A stretch of DNA of 64,000 nt from Mycolicibacterium iranicum (GCF_014190915.1 NZ_JACHVU010000001.1:620001-684000), one strand, 5' to 3'. Shown: positions 1-8,906, counted from the first letter of the stretch. The notes: generated from the letters alone by a model not told the origin. Numbers and translations are program-made.

Positions 1-890
1 TCGGTGAGATCGGACATGTCGGCCACGCCGGACAGTTCCCCGGAGTCGACCAGCGCTCGGATCCGTTCCTGCACAGTGTTGCTCGCGACACCGGGAGGCA
101 ACTCGGTGATCACGCAGTTCTTGCCGTCGACGGACACCGTGCCGCGCACCGTGAATGCGCCGCGGCCCGTGGTGAGGTAATCCCGTAGCCCGGCCGTGCC
201 GACGACGGTGGCGCCGCAGCCCCAATCCGGTCCGGGGATCAGCTTGGCCAGTCTGTCGTCGGTCATGTTCGGGGTCTTCAGCAGCGCCCGGCACGCAGCC
301 ATCACCTCACGCGGATTGTGGGCCGGCACCTTGGTGGCCCAGCCCTCGGCGATGCCGACCGCGCCGTTGCAGAGCAGCACCGGCCACTGCGCGGGCAGTA
401 CCGTCGGCTCGATCCACTCACCGTCGAACGTCGGGACCATCGGCACGGCGTGATCACTGAGCTCGGCGGTCAGCGCCGCCCCGGGCGCCGACAACCGCAT
501 CTCGGTGTAGCGGTCGGCCGCCGGGATGTCACCTTGGATGCGCGGGAAAGCGCCCTGTCCGTCAATGACTTTCACGCGCTGGAAGTCCGCGGCCATCAGC
601 GCCGCGGCACCGTACATCGACGCACCGCCGTGAGGGTGCAGGTTTCCGGTGACCGCCGAGCAGACCTTCGAGGACTTCTGCGGTTTGTTGCCGGGCAGGA
701 GTCGCGATTCATGCATCTGATAGAGCAGGCGACGCTGCCCCGGCTTGAGCCCGTCGAACGCCGACGGGATGGCGCGGTCGCTGACGCTGTAGAGCGCGAA
801 GGTCAGCTGGTAGTGGTTCCAGTAGTCGTCGGCGCTCTGCTCGAGCACCAGATCGGGATTCTGCTCGGGCAGGTCGAGGGTGGCGGTCAC
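1..890 (-). CDS. topoM: Atypical type II topoisomerase, cleavage subunit (TopoM/GyrA-like), 3' end outside window
   Basis: This is the DNA cleavage/rejoining subunit of a second type II topoisomerase, distinct from gyrase. About 296 residues are visible; the gene runs off the left edge. The GTG start at 890 follows GGGAAA and lies 16 bp after the topoN stop, so the two genes form an operon. Early residues read YWNHYQLTFALYSVSDRAIP, the GyrA/ParC entry. LHPHGGASMYGAAALMA matches the helix-turn-helix part of the breakage-reunion domain, and the catalytic tyrosine is expected at Tyr128 in ADRYTEMRLS. M. smegmatis has such a pair (TopoN/TopoM), reported to introduce positive supercoils. The C-terminal domain cannot be judged because it is cut off. 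Confidence 0.88.
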   Translation of the reverse strand, partial: MTATLDLPEQNPDLVLEQSADDYWNHYQLTFALYSVSDRAIPSAFDGLKPGQRRLLYQMHESRLLPGNKPQKSSKVCSAVTGNLHPHGGASMYGAAALMAADFQRVKVIDGQGAFPRIQGDIPAADRYTEMRLSAPGAALTAELSDHAVPMVPTFDGEWIEPTVLPAQWPVLLCNGAVGIAEGWATKVPAHNPREVMAACRALLKTPNMTDDRLAKLIPGPDWGCGATVVGTAGLRDYLTTGRGAFTVRGTVSVDGKNCVITELPPGVASNTVQERIRALVDSGELSGVADMSDLT

Positions 891-906
891 GATGTTTCCC
901 TATGTC

Positions 907-2940
907 CTAGTCGAGGTCGAGAGCTGAGGTGTCGACGCGGGAGGCCACATCGGCCATCCACGTCCGCCGGCCCTCCGGTGGCCCGCCGAACAAGGTGTGG
1001 TGCAGCTTCTTCTCACCGTCGTCGGGGTGCACGCGAATCACGGTGCGCCGCTGCGGATCCAGCACCGTATGCCAGAAGTCGTCGGCGTCCATCTCGCCGA
1101 GGCCCTTGTTGCGCTGCACCTCCACCTTGCGCTTCGAGGTCGCCTTCATCTGCGCCACGGCGGCGTCGCGCTCCGACTCGTCCTGGCAGTAGATGCGCTG
1201 CTGGCCGTCTTTGACGACGAACAGCGGGGGCAGGGTCACGTAGACCATCCCCGCCTCGACGAGCGGGCGGTAGAAGTCCAGGAACATGGAGATCAGGCTG
1301 GAGTTGATGTTGCCGCCGTCGGGGTCGGCGTCGGAGGCGAACAGGATCCGGTCGTAGCGGCACGCCTCGGGATCGCAGTTGTCGCGCACACCGCAACCCA
1401 GGATGCGCTCGATCGAATCGAATTCGTCCTTGACCCGGGCCTTGCTGACGGTGAACCCGTACACGTTCGGCGGCTTGCCCTTCAGCGGGAACGCGGCCTG
1501 GAACGTCGCGTCGCGGGCGGCCTTGATCGTGCCCAGCGCCGAATCGCCCTCGCAGAGGAACAGTTCGGCGCCGGACCCGCGCCCGGTCTCTCTGCTGGGC
1601 AACAGCTTCGGTGGCAGCGACAGGTTCGTGCCGAGACCCTTGGCCTTCGACGCCGCCCGGGACCGGGCCTTGGCGCCCTCGGCGCTGCGCCGGGCCCGGG
1701 CCGACTCCAGTGCGAGCTTCGTCCACAGCGAGACGACGTCGGCGTTGGCGGGGTTCGCGGCCCAGATGGTGACGCTGCGGGCCACGTCCGGTGCCATCGC
1801 GACGTTCAGCGAACGGGAGGACACGGCCGTCTTGGCCTGCGAGTCCCACGCCACGTCCGGAGCGCGGGTGTCCACCGCCAGCGCGGTGACCGCGGCGAAA
1901 TCCTGTGCCTCCGGGCCGTCTTCGCCCTTGGCCAGGCCCAGGTCGCGCATGCGGGAGGCGCGGTCGGCGAGGGCCTCGGACAGCCCCTTCACCGCCGCGG
2001 TCAGGTGCGACCCGCCACCGGGGGTGCGCACGGTGTTGCAGAATGCGGCGACGGTGGCCGGTTCGGCCGGGCCCGCGGTCAGCGACCAGCGGAACGGCGT
2101 CGGGCCGCGACCGGTGGTGTATTCACCCCGCCCCTCCACGACGGCACGCACCTCCGGCGCCGGGGTGGCGGCGGCGGCACACATGAGGTCAAGGAGGGTG
2201 TCGGTGCCCCACGGGCCGCCGAACGGCTCCACCAACTCGGGGCGCACCTCGTCACCGGGCCAACCCTCGTCGACGACGATCAGGTGAACGCCCGGGGACA
2301 TCCGCGCCGCGGCGTGCGCCCTCAGCAGGACCTCATTGATGTCGACGGTCGAGTCGGGGACGACCGCCGGGTCGAACAGGATGCGCACCGTCGTGCCGTG
2401 AACCTCGGGGGTGCGGTTGGCCGTCCCGCGCAGCTTCTGGGTGTCGGAGCGGGTGAACGGGGCAGCGGCGTCGAAGTCCTTGCCGTCGAACACACCGGGG
2501 TAGCCACCGCCGAAGCTCTGCAGATACGTCTTGCCGGCGCGGCGGACCGTGACATCGGTGCGCGCGGAGATGAACACGGCCGCTGCCGCGCCGATCCCGT
2601 TGAGCCCCGCGCCCGTGCTGGTCGCATCGGAATGCGCGGAGAACTTGCCGCCCGCGCGCGCGGTGCCGAGGGTCTTGACGATGCCGTTCTTCCCGTTCAC
2701 CGGATCGGAGTCCACCGGCAGTCCCCGGCCGTCGTCGGCGACGCTGACCGATCCGTCGGGGTGCAGGGTGATGGTGACGGTGGACCCGCCGTGGCCGGGG
2801 TCGGCCACCTCTTCGATCGCGTTGTCCACGATCTCGCGGAGCGCGGTGTTGAGCACGTCGAGTCCGAGGTTCACCGCCGGCCGCAGCCGTGTGTGCTGGA
2901 CATCGTCGAGTTCGGTGATGTCGGCGGCGGTGTAACTCAC
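907..2940 (-). CDS. topoN: Atypical type II topoisomerase, ATPase subunit (TopoN/GyrB-like)
   Basis: This is a GHKL ATPase/TOPRIM subunit of 677 residues that pairs with the downstream TopoM. I chose the GTG at 2940 because AAAGGAC sits just upstream and the protein then starts at the conserved GyrB-like N-terminus; the longer frame to 3015 adds 25 unlikely residues. ATP-site motifs are EIVDNAIEE (Glu36, Asn40), DDGRGLPVD and GLNGIGAAA. The TOPRIM metal-binding motifs are LCEGDSALGTIKAA and DADPDGGNIN. The length is close to GyrB/ParE. The gene is followed after 16 bp by topoM. The annotation rests on clear motifs; the functional difference from gyrase is family knowledge from M. smegmatis, not visible here. 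Confidence 0.9.
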   Translation of the reverse strand: MSYTAADITELDDVQHTRLRPAVNLGLDVLNTALREIVDNAIEEVADPGHGGSTVTITLHPDGSVSVADDGRGLPVDSDPVNGKNGIVKTLGTARAGGKFSAHSDATSTGAGLNGIGAAAAVFISARTDVTVRRAGKTYLQSFGGGYPGVFDGKDFDAAAPFTRSDTQKLRGTANRTPEVHGTTVRILFDPAVVPDSTVDINEVLLRAHAAARMSPGVHLIVVDEGWPGDEVRPELVEPFGGPWGTDTLLDLMCAAAATPAPEVRAVVEGRGEYTTGRGPTPFRWSLTAGPAEPATVAAFCNTVRTPGGGSHLTAAVKGLSEALADRASRMRDLGLAKGEDGPEAQDFAAVTALAVDTRAPDVAWDSQAKTAVSSRSLNVAMAPDVARSVTIWAANPANADVVSLWTKLALESARARRSAEGAKARSRAASKAKGLGTNLSLPPKLLPSRETGRGSGAELFLCEGDSALGTIKAARDATFQAAFPLKGKPPNVYGFTVSKARVKDEFDSIERILGCGVRDNCDPEACRYDRILFASDADPDGGNINSSLISMFLDFYRPLVEAGMVYVTLPPLFVVKDGQQRIYCQDESERDAAVAQMKATSKRKVEVQRNKGLGEMDADDFWHTVLDPQRRTVIRVHPDDGEKKLHHTLFGGPPEGRRTWMADVASRVDTSALDLD

Positions 2941-3092
2941 AGCTCGTCCTTTCCATCGAGACCGGACAGGTAAGGACCGAAACGCGCAGGATGCTGACGG
3001 TGATCCACTCGGCAACCAGGGTGTGCCGCAGGAATCTTAAAGGCCGCGGCCGACATCGTCGTGCAGCCGCGGCGGTCGTCGGGCCGAAGCGG

Positions 3093-4019
3093 TCAGATCT
3101 TCCCGGCCGGGAACATGGTCTTGACGGCCTGGGTGATGTTCGCACGGGCGGCGGCCTCGCTGGTGGGGTCCAGCGAGCCGATCGCCATGACGTAGCGGCG
3201 GTCGGGTCCGATGACGCCGGTGGACACGTGCAGCTGATTGCCGCCGTTCCAGCAGCAGAACCAGCCCTGCTTGACCGCGACCGGTTCGGCGTAGAGGCCC
3301 TCGGGGATGCCGAACCGCTGCGGATATCCGTCGGTTCCCGTCGGTGTCGACTGCGCGAGATTATCGAGGATGATGTCGGCTTGCGCCGGTGGCAGCCCTC
3401 CGCTGCCGTCGAGCAGCTTGTCGTAGTAGCGGACGAGATCGCTTGCCGTGCTCTGGGTGACGTCCCAGTGTCCGTTGTACGGCGCGGTGGTGCCGGTCAG
3501 TCCGTAGCGAGCCACGACCCGCGCGATGATCGCATTCTGGCCGCTTCGGTCCCAGAAGTTCTGCGCGGCGCTGTCGTCGGACGAGCGAAGCATGATGTCG
3601 AGGGACTGCCGGTCGGCCGCGGACAGTGTCGTTCTGCCTTCCGACTCCTGCATCAGCAGGTCGTCGGCGATGAACAGCTTCACCACCGATGCGATCGGGA
3701 ACGGCCTGTTAGATCCGTTCGACACGGTCTGTCCGGTGGTGCGGTCCTGCACCACGACCTCGATGTCGGCCCCGGTGTCGGCCGCGTCGGCGGTGGCCTG
3801 ACTCACGCGCGCATCCAGGCCGTCGAAGGATGCCGTCGGCTGCGCCGGCGGCGCCGCGGGAAGGGCGAGAGCCGGGGCCTGTGGAGCCATCGGTGCCCGG
3901 GGCGCGTCCTGCCCGGGCGGCGTTCCCCAGACCTGGGCCTCACAGCCGTTGACGAGCAGAGCCGCGCAGACGATCGCCATTCCCGTCAACGTCCGTTTCG
4001 GAAGTTGCCGCCGACGCAT
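3093..4019 (-). CDS. Lipoprotein with class A beta-lactamase-like fold (LppW-like)
   Basis: A 308-residue exported protein. The N-terminus has basic residues, a hydrophobic core and LLVNGC, a lipobox-like site. A proline/alanine-rich linker follows, then a domain resembling serine beta-lactamases/penicillin-binding proteins. ASVVK fits the SxxK nucleophile motif, SSDDSAAQNF sits where SDN is expected, and AVKQGW replaces the usual KTG. It resembles M. tuberculosis LppW (Rv2905). With the third motif altered, ordinary beta-lactamase activity is doubtful; a peptidoglycan-linked or binding role is possible. The ATG follows a good GGAGGG site. It lies 152 bp upstream of topoN on the same strand. 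Confidence 0.75.
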   Translation of the reverse strand: MRRRQLPKRTLTGMAIVCAALLVNGCEAQVWGTPPGQDAPRAPMAPQAPALALPAAPPAQPTASFDGLDARVSQATADAADTGADIEVVVQDRTTGQTVSNGSNRPFPIASVVKLFIADDLLMQESEGRTTLSAADRQSLDIMLRSSDDSAAQNFWDRSGQNAIIARVVARYGLTGTTAPYNGHWDVTQSTASDLVRYYDKLLDGSGGLPPAQADIILDNLAQSTPTGTDGYPQRFGIPEGLYAEPVAVKQGWFCCWNGGNQLHVSTGVIGPDRRYVMAIGSLDPTSEAAARANITQAVKTMFPAGKI

Positions 4020-4350
4020 AGATGCCCTCCAGACAAGTCATGATCACGGGAACAAGATCAACGCTGCGCTCACCGTTGTCCCAGCCTAACCGCGCCGCAG
4101 GAACTGCAGGCGGTGGCAGCGTGAGCGCGGGGCCGTCCTCGCGGGCGACAAGGCAGGGCTTCCCGCCGCGGCAGCAAATGCGCCGACGCGGCGGCAATCC
4201 GCGTCGTTTTAATGGAGCTCGGCGCTGGTCGAATCGGGCCCGCCGGTACAGCAAATATGACGTCTGCGAATTGTGTCGCGTATCGGGTCACTCATCTGGG
4301 TACACTGGCCGGATCCGGCTGCGGGGGCAGGCGGTCAGCGAAACTGGGCG
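4020..4350. other. Intergenic region between divergent genes, no gene seen
   Basis: About 330 bp separates the LppW-like gene (minus) from the AraC-type gene (plus), so it should hold both promoters. The half nearer the AraC gene is more AT-rich, around 4206-4275. I found no convincing -35/-10 pair, hairpin or small ORF with a ribosome site. Confidence 0.5.
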
Positions 4351-5328
4351 ATGGCGGGGACTCGTGAAGCGATGGTCGACAACGGCATCCTGATCGACAC
4401 CGACGATCTGGGAGTGGCTGAACAGCAACTCAGCGACTCGTTCGGTGCGATCCACATCCGCAGCAGCGGCGATCAGCCCAGCACGCGCACCCGCATCTGG
4501 CGCAGTTACGTCGGCTCGTTGAGCGTGGACGACGCCGAACTGAACTACGAGATGAGCTTCGACATGGAGCCCACCGACGGCCTGCTCCTGTGCCGGGTGC
4601 GGTCCGGGGTCCTGGAGGAGACACAGCATCGGCAGCCCGCCCGCGCGCACACCACCGGGGACGTCGTCGTCTACGGCGGGGAGGAAGGGCGTCCGTTCGC
4701 CGGTCGTGTCTTCCACGCCCACTATCACCTGCTCACGATCCCGCGCCGTGCGCTTGCCGAGGCCGCGGGCCTGGACGGTCCCGAAACGCTGAGCCTGCAG
4801 AGCTCCCGGCCCGTGACCGCGGCGGCGAACCAACACCTCGTCGATGTGGTCGACCACATCCGCCACGGTGTGCTGGCCAACACGTCGGCGGCGACTGAAC
4901 CGCTGGTGGGCGGTGCCGTGATGCAGTACCTCGCGGCCTCCGTGCTGGCGTCGTTTCCGCTCGGGCGGACCGGCGAGACGGTCCGGCCGACGGGCGACGA
5001 CGACAACCCGGAGGCACTGCGCCGTGCCACGGCGTTCGTCGACGACGAAGCGTGGCGGGACATCTCGGTCTGCGACATCGCACGCGCTGCGCGCGTGTCG
5101 GTCGGATCGGTGCACAGCATGTTCCGCCGGCACCACCGCAGCACCCCGACGGATTACCTACGCCAGGTGAGGTTGCGCCACGCCCACGAGGCGCTCGTCG
5201 CCGCCGACCCGTCCGGTACCTCGGTCGAGGACATCGCCCACCGGTGGGGATTCTGGCGCCTCGAACGCTTCCGGGAGCTCTACGCCAGAACCTATGGGTG
5301 CGATCCGGAGAGCACACTGCGCAGCTAG
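4351..5328 (+). CDS. AraC-family transcriptional regulator
   Basis: A DNA-binding regulator of about 325 residues. The last ~100 residues form the AraC double helix-turn-helix: DEAWRDISVCDIARAARVS, then SMFRRHHRSTPTDYLRQVRL, and a second helix-turn-helix with VEDIAHRWGFWRLERFRELY. The N-terminal ~200 residues resemble the AraC_binding_2/cupin-like sensing domain of actinobacterial regulators. The start is uncertain: ATG at 4351 or the in-frame ATG at 4372, which has GGGGA upstream. No obvious target is adjacent; the next plus-strand gene lies 600 bp away. Confidence 0.82.
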   Translation: MAGTREAMVDNGILIDTDDLGVAEQQLSDSFGAIHIRSSGDQPSTRTRIWRSYVGSLSVDDAELNYEMSFDMEPTDGLLLCRVRSGVLEETQHRQPARAHTTGDVVVYGGEEGRPFAGRVFHAHYHLLTIPRRALAEAAGLDGPETLSLQSSRPVTAAANQHLVDVVDHIRHGVLANTSAATEPLVGGAVMQYLAASVLASFPLGRTGETVRPTGDDDNPEALRRATAFVDDEAWRDISVCDIARAARVSVGSVHSMFRRHHRSTPTDYLRQVRLRHAHEALVAADPSGTSVEDIAHRWGFWRLERFRELYARTYGCDPESTLRS

Positions 5329-5501
5329 CGGGGAATCCTCATGAGACCCTGTCGTCGGTAGACGGACCGTCCTGGTCGGCGAGTATCTCGACGTGGGAGC
5401 CGTTGGTCATCGGATCACCATTCCTCGGCATGGACGAGCACGTGCGCTACGAACATGATTGCTCAGGCGCAAGGAATGTAAACGTTCCCGTCCATCGACG
5501 G

Positions 5502-5846
5502 TCATCGCTGTGGCGCCGTTGCCGATCGTCGCGCCCGCACGCGTGCGACCGTCAACACTGTCAACGTGAGGAGACCGGCGAGAATCACGGGGCTGGTCCA
5601 CAGCCGCCGATCGCCGAGATCCATACGGCACAGATCCGTGTAGTCGACATCGACGAGAACCCCCTCGGCCGTCGGGGTATTCGCGGCATCCCCGTCATCG
5701 AGCGCACGGGCCGCCGAGAGATCGGGCGACAGTGCACTACCGCATTCGACGTCGAGCAATGCCGGAGACACCGACACCGGAGCCGCAAGGCCGACGACAC
5801 CGACGATCACCGCGACAACGGCGGCGAGGAGCACAGTGAATCGCAT
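5502..5846 (-). CDS. Small membrane protein of unknown function
   Basis: A 114-residue protein starting MRFTVLLAAVVAVIVGVVG. It has one N-terminal hydrophobic segment, a ~50-residue polar loop with two cysteines (VECGS and DLCRMD) that could form a disulfide, and a second hydrophobic segment (SPVILAGLLTLTVLTVA) ending in an arginine-rich tail. This predicts two membrane helices with the loop outside. A longer frame reaches 5969, but the residues before the chosen ATG do not look like coding sequence and would overlap the promoter of the divergent lipoprotein gene. I do not recognise the family. Confidence 0.6.
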   Translation of the reverse strand: MRFTVLLAAVVAVIVGVVGLAAPVSVSPALLDVECGSALSPDLSAARALDDGDAANTPTAEGVLVDVDYTDLCRMDLGDRRLWTSPVILAGLLTLTVLTVARVRARRSATAPQR

Positions 5847-5936
5847 GCCGGTGACGTACCCCCCGGCTTCGTCCTGATACGCCACCGCAACGGCTTTCGC
5901 CCGTATCATCTGCCTGCGCCGGGGGTACCTGCCCAC

Positions 5937-6386
5937 ATGTCTGTTTCGACTGCTGCGGCGAATCGGCACCGGACGAGCCTCGTCATGGTCACGTCAGTGT
6001 TCACCGGCGTGTTGGCGAGCGGATGCACCGACGGGTACGCGGCGTTGGGCACGCACAAAGCCGAGGTCATCATCAACGGTGTGGCGGTCGATCCGCGACC
6101 CCGCATCGACTGCGAGCAGGTCGGGTGGACCTGGCACATCAAGACTTTGAAGGAAACGCCGGGTTTCGAGGCCCAGGTGAACACCGGCCCGACCGTGCAA
6201 GCGCGCGCTGTGCAGATCGATGGTCTCGGTACGTTCTCGGGCAGCTTCTGGGACGAGACGGTCGGTGACGCCACCGCGGAGATCGTCGACGGGACGCTCA
6301 TCGTCGTCGGAACCGCCGAGGGCTACTACCAGGATGCGCCCGCCGAACGCGCCACCGCCCGGTTCGCGATCCGCACCGATTGCTGA
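5937..6386 (+). CDS. LpqH-like (19 kDa antigen family) lipoprotein
   Basis: A 149-residue predicted lipoprotein with lipobox LASGC near residue 30. The mature part begins with a beta-rich stretch (HKAEVIINGVAVDP) and carries the cysteine pattern of the mycobacterial 19 kDa antigen family, with IDCEQVGWTWHI and a terminal RTDC. ATG at 5937 follows a GGGGG stretch at the right distance; a second ATG sixteen codons later is possible. Family members are surface-exposed glycolipoproteins and TLR2 ligands; their cellular task is unclear. It is divergent from the small membrane protein gene. Confidence 0.8.
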   Translation: MSVSTAAANRHRTSLVMVTSVFTGVLASGCTDGYAALGTHKAEVIINGVAVDPRPRIDCEQVGWTWHIKTLKETPGFEAQVNTGPTVQARAVQIDGLGTFSGSFWDETVGDATAEIVDGTLIVVGTAEGYYQDAPAERATARFAIRTDC

Positions 6387-6410
6387 GGCCGGCCGGCCGT
6401 GCGGCCGGCG

Positions 6411-6929
6411 TCAGCGCTGCTGGGTGGGACACGCCTCGACCGGCACCCGCATCGTGATCTCGCCGGCGCGCTCGAAGTGGAAGGTCACCTCCGCCGACAT
6501 CCCGGGTCGTAGCTGCGGATCCAGAGAACTGAGCCGCACCGCGGGTAGGGACCCGCCCGCGTCCTCGGGTCCAGCGCTGGGCTGCCCGACCCCGACCGTC
6601 GACTTGGGTGGGATGTCCACCGCGACGGGAATGGAGGCGGCGGGGGTGGCATCGGTGGATAGACCCGACAGATGCTCGACCTCCGCGGGATGTCCGTTAG
6701 TGACGGTGAACCTCATCGCGGCGCCGGCGTCGAGCTGAATCGCGCAGTGTCCCGGAAGGAAGCTCGGCACGATGAAAGCGTTCTCGACAGTCGTTCCCTC
6801 GGTGAGTGATCCGGAGCCGCGGTTCGATGAGCCGCTGGGGGAGGTGTCGTCGCATCCGGCGATCGGAACCACCGCCGCGAGAGCCAGGGGGACAGGGGCG
6901 ATGTAGCGGTACAGCGAGGTGTGTTGCAC
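6411..6929 (-). CDS. LpqE-like lipoprotein, PCu(A)C-fold without copper ligands
   Basis: A 172-residue lipoprotein with lipobox VPIAGC. GTG at 6929 is preferred because AGAAGGAGA lies about six bases upstream; an ATG at 6953 would bury that site inside the gene. The mature protein ends with a beta-sandwich pattern (LRPGMSAEVTFHFERAGEIT) like the periplasmic copper chaperone PCu(A)C/DUF461 family that includes mycobacterial LpqE. The methionine/histidine copper-binding motif (HM...M...HxM) is not present, so copper transfer is unlikely by this protein alone. It is convergent with the LpqH-like gene and divergent from a MarR regulator. Confidence 0.65.
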   Translation of the reverse strand: MQHTSLYRYIAPVPLALAAVVPIAGCDDTSPSGSSNRGSGSLTEGTTVENAFIVPSFLPGHCAIQLDAGAAMRFTVTNGHPAEVEHLSGLSTDATPAASIPVAVDIPPKSTVGVGQPSAGPEDAGGSLPAVRLSSLDPQLRPGMSAEVTFHFERAGEITMRVPVEACPTQQR

Positions 6930-7042
6930 GGTGTCTCCTTCTGTTGTCGTCATTTCTGTGCGGCATGCGGATACGCCGCGGTGTTTCACCACGGCGCGCC
7001 GAACCGTGATTTGCGTTGCCCCCCGGCCGGGATCAAGATGCA

Positions 7043-7555
7043 GTGGTGGCTGCGCCGAACAAGGCTCACGGGGCCGATGAGGGCCCCCGCGCCGATCAGG
7101 TCGACGCGGTGCTGCGCGCGTCGCGGGCGCTGGTCGGTATTGCCGCGACCTCGCTGGCAACCGTCGAAGACGTGGTGACGGTTCCGCAGTGGCGGGTTCT
7201 GGTGCTGATCTACACGCGGGGGCCCATGAATCTGGCGTCCCTGGCCGCCGAACTCGGCGTCAATCCGTCCAATGCCAGCAGAACTTGTGACCGGTTGGCG
7301 AGGGGCGGGCTGTTGGACCGCCGCGAGGCGGAGACCGACCGTCGCAACATCACTTTGACGATGACGGCGGCAGGGCGGCGTCTCGTGCAGAAGGTCACGC
7401 GGCAGCGTCGCACCGCGATCGAGAAGGTCCTGCGCGCGATGCCCCGCGACGCCGTCGACGACCTGGCCGACACGCTGGCCACCTTCGCCGCGGCGGCGGG
7501 AGAGCCGGGCGGCGACGGACCGGTTGTTGCTGCCCTGTGGCCGCCGCTGCGCTGA
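7043..7555 (+). CDS. MarR-family transcriptional regulator
   Basis: A winged-helix regulator of about 170 residues. VTVPQWRVLVLIY is the typical helix before the DNA-binding part. NLASLAAELGVNPSNASRTC is the recognition helix-turn-helix, and DRREAETDRRNITLTMT is the wing with the conserved DxRxx motif. The start could be GTG 7043 or GTG 7046, weakly supported by CCGGGA upstream. It is divergent from the LpqE-like lipoprotein with about 110 bp between, so that gene is a plausible target. The effector is not predictable. Confidence 0.85.
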   Translation: MVAAPNKAHGADEGPRADQVDAVLRASRALVGIAATSLATVEDVVTVPQWRVLVLIYTRGPMNLASLAAELGVNPSNASRTCDRLARGGLLDRREAETDRRNITLTMTAAGRRLVQKVTRQRRTAIEKVLRAMPRDAVDDLADTLATFAAAAGEPGGDGPVVAALWPPLR

Positions 7556-7747
7556 ACCGCCGCGGTCATCCGTCGGATGGTCTGCCAAGAGTCTCGTCCG
7601 CTCTAATCTCGATGGTGCGTCCCTCTGCGTTCCGACAGTGTTTCCCGTCAGTGAAGACCTGATACTTCCTTGGTCGGCAGCCGCCTCTTGGCGCAATGCT
7701 GACCAGTCCCCAATTATTGCGATTACGCAACGATTGCGATAATGCGT

Positions 7748-7769
7748 GTTTGAGCCACGGCACCGGGTA
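7748..7769 (+). promoter_or_regulatory. Possible SigF-type promoter upstream of the sigma gene
   Basis: GTTT at 7748-7751 and GGGTA at 7765-7769 match the two boxes of mycobacterial SigF promoters (GTTT, then GGGTAT). The spacer here is 13 bp, shorter than the usual 15-17, which weakens the call. If real, it would let the sigma factor at 7810 drive itself or respond to SigF. Confidence 0.3.
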
Positions 7770-7809
7770 GGCGTGAATCCACAGGTTCCACCGAGATCGG
7801 GAGAGGGCA

Positions 7810-8610
7810 GTGAACACTTCTGTGGGAGACGACGGCCGGGGATCCGCCCCCGGCGTCGAGCAACTCTTCGAGAAGCTGAGGAACAGCGCCGACGCCAACG
7901 AGCGGATGGGTTGGCGACGACGCATCATCACGGCGTGTCTGCCCCTCGCCGACAACATCGCCTACCGCTTCATCGACCGGGGGGAGCCGAAGGAGGACCT
8001 CCTTCAGGTGGCCCGGATCGGGCTCATCAAGACGGTCGACCGTTACGACCCGGCCAAGGGCCACTTCCTGGCGTTCGCGGTACCGACCATCCGCGGGGAG
8101 GTCCGCAGGTATTTTCGTGACAGCACCTGGGCCGTGCGCGTTCCCCGCCGCGTGCAGGAAACGCACCTCCGCGCACGGGAGGCCACGGAGTCCCTCGCTC
8201 AACGGCTGCGGCGGGCGCCGAGCGTCCACGAGGTCGCCGAGGAACTGGACGTCGGCGCCGCGGAACTCGACCATTCCCGCAGGGCTAACACGGCCTACCG
8301 GCCCGTGTCATTGGACGCCGTGTCCGCGGTGGGCGATGGCGGCGGCGGTGACACCTTGGGGGCGCGGTGCGGTGTGGACGACCCGGGTTTCTCGCTCGTG
8401 GAGGACCGCATCCTGCTCCGGACGGCAGTGGCGCAGCTCGACCCGCGGCGGCGCGAGATCGTCGGGCTGATCTATTTCGACGGGCTGACCCAGCGTGAGG
8501 TGGCCGAGACTTTTGGCGTCTCCCAGGTGCAGGTGTGCCGGTTGCTGAAGGATGCGTTGCGGCAGATGCGTAGGCTGGTGTGCGCCGACGACCTCGAACC
8601 CTGTGCGTGA
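7810..8610 (+). CDS. SigF/SigB-subfamily RNA polymerase sigma factor
   Basis: A 266-residue group 3 sigma factor. Region 2 contains ADNIAYRFIDRGEPKEDLLQ and AFAVPTIRGEVRRYFRD, hallmarks of the SigB/SigF/SigG family. Region 3 includes APSVHEVAEELDV. Region 4 includes LDPRRREIVGLIYFDGLTQ and the helix VAETFGVSQVQVCRLLKDAL. Start is GTG 7810 with GAGAGGG upstream. Such factors are normally held by an RsbW/UsfX-type anti-sigma kinase, but no such gene is adjacent, so this copy is an orphan. Family members govern stationary-phase, stress and pigment genes in mycobacteria. Confidence 0.88.
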   Translation: MNTSVGDDGRGSAPGVEQLFEKLRNSADANERMGWRRRIITACLPLADNIAYRFIDRGEPKEDLLQVARIGLIKTVDRYDPAKGHFLAFAVPTIRGEVRRYFRDSTWAVRVPRRVQETHLRAREATESLAQRLRRAPSVHEVAEELDVGAAELDHSRRANTAYRPVSLDAVSAVGDGGGGDTLGARCGVDDPGFSLVEDRILLRTAVAQLDPRRREIVGLIYFDGLTQREVAETFGVSQVQVCRLLKDALRQMRRLVCADDLEPCA

Positions 8611-8906
8611 CCGTGTTCGTTGCGGCATCGCAAGTATCGCTACCACTAACCTTTCTGCGCCTTTCTGCAGCAAGCTGGCAGGGATCTGACAGAGGCCGCC
8701 GAGGCATGCGAAAACCGTTGCACGACACTGGATCGACGCCGAGTCGGCGCCGTGCGATTCCGATTCCCCGGTCGCCGGCGGGGTCCAGCGACAAAAAGAT
8801 CAGGGTTCATGTTTCACCGGTCACCGAAGCGGCAACACGGTGGCCGGAACGGTCTGTGACGCGAGTCACTACGCGGCTTCGAAGTCCATGAGCGAAGGGG
8901 ACAAGC

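Noticed and set aside
997-2973. 658-codon plus-strand frame over topoN
   Set aside because: Arginine/histidine-rich shadow of the GC-rich minus-strand gene, which has clear topoisomerase motifs.
5339-5410. Minus-strand frame of 23 codons with a GAGGAATGGTG site upstream
   Set aside because: Too short to support by composition alone; no known peptide family recognised.
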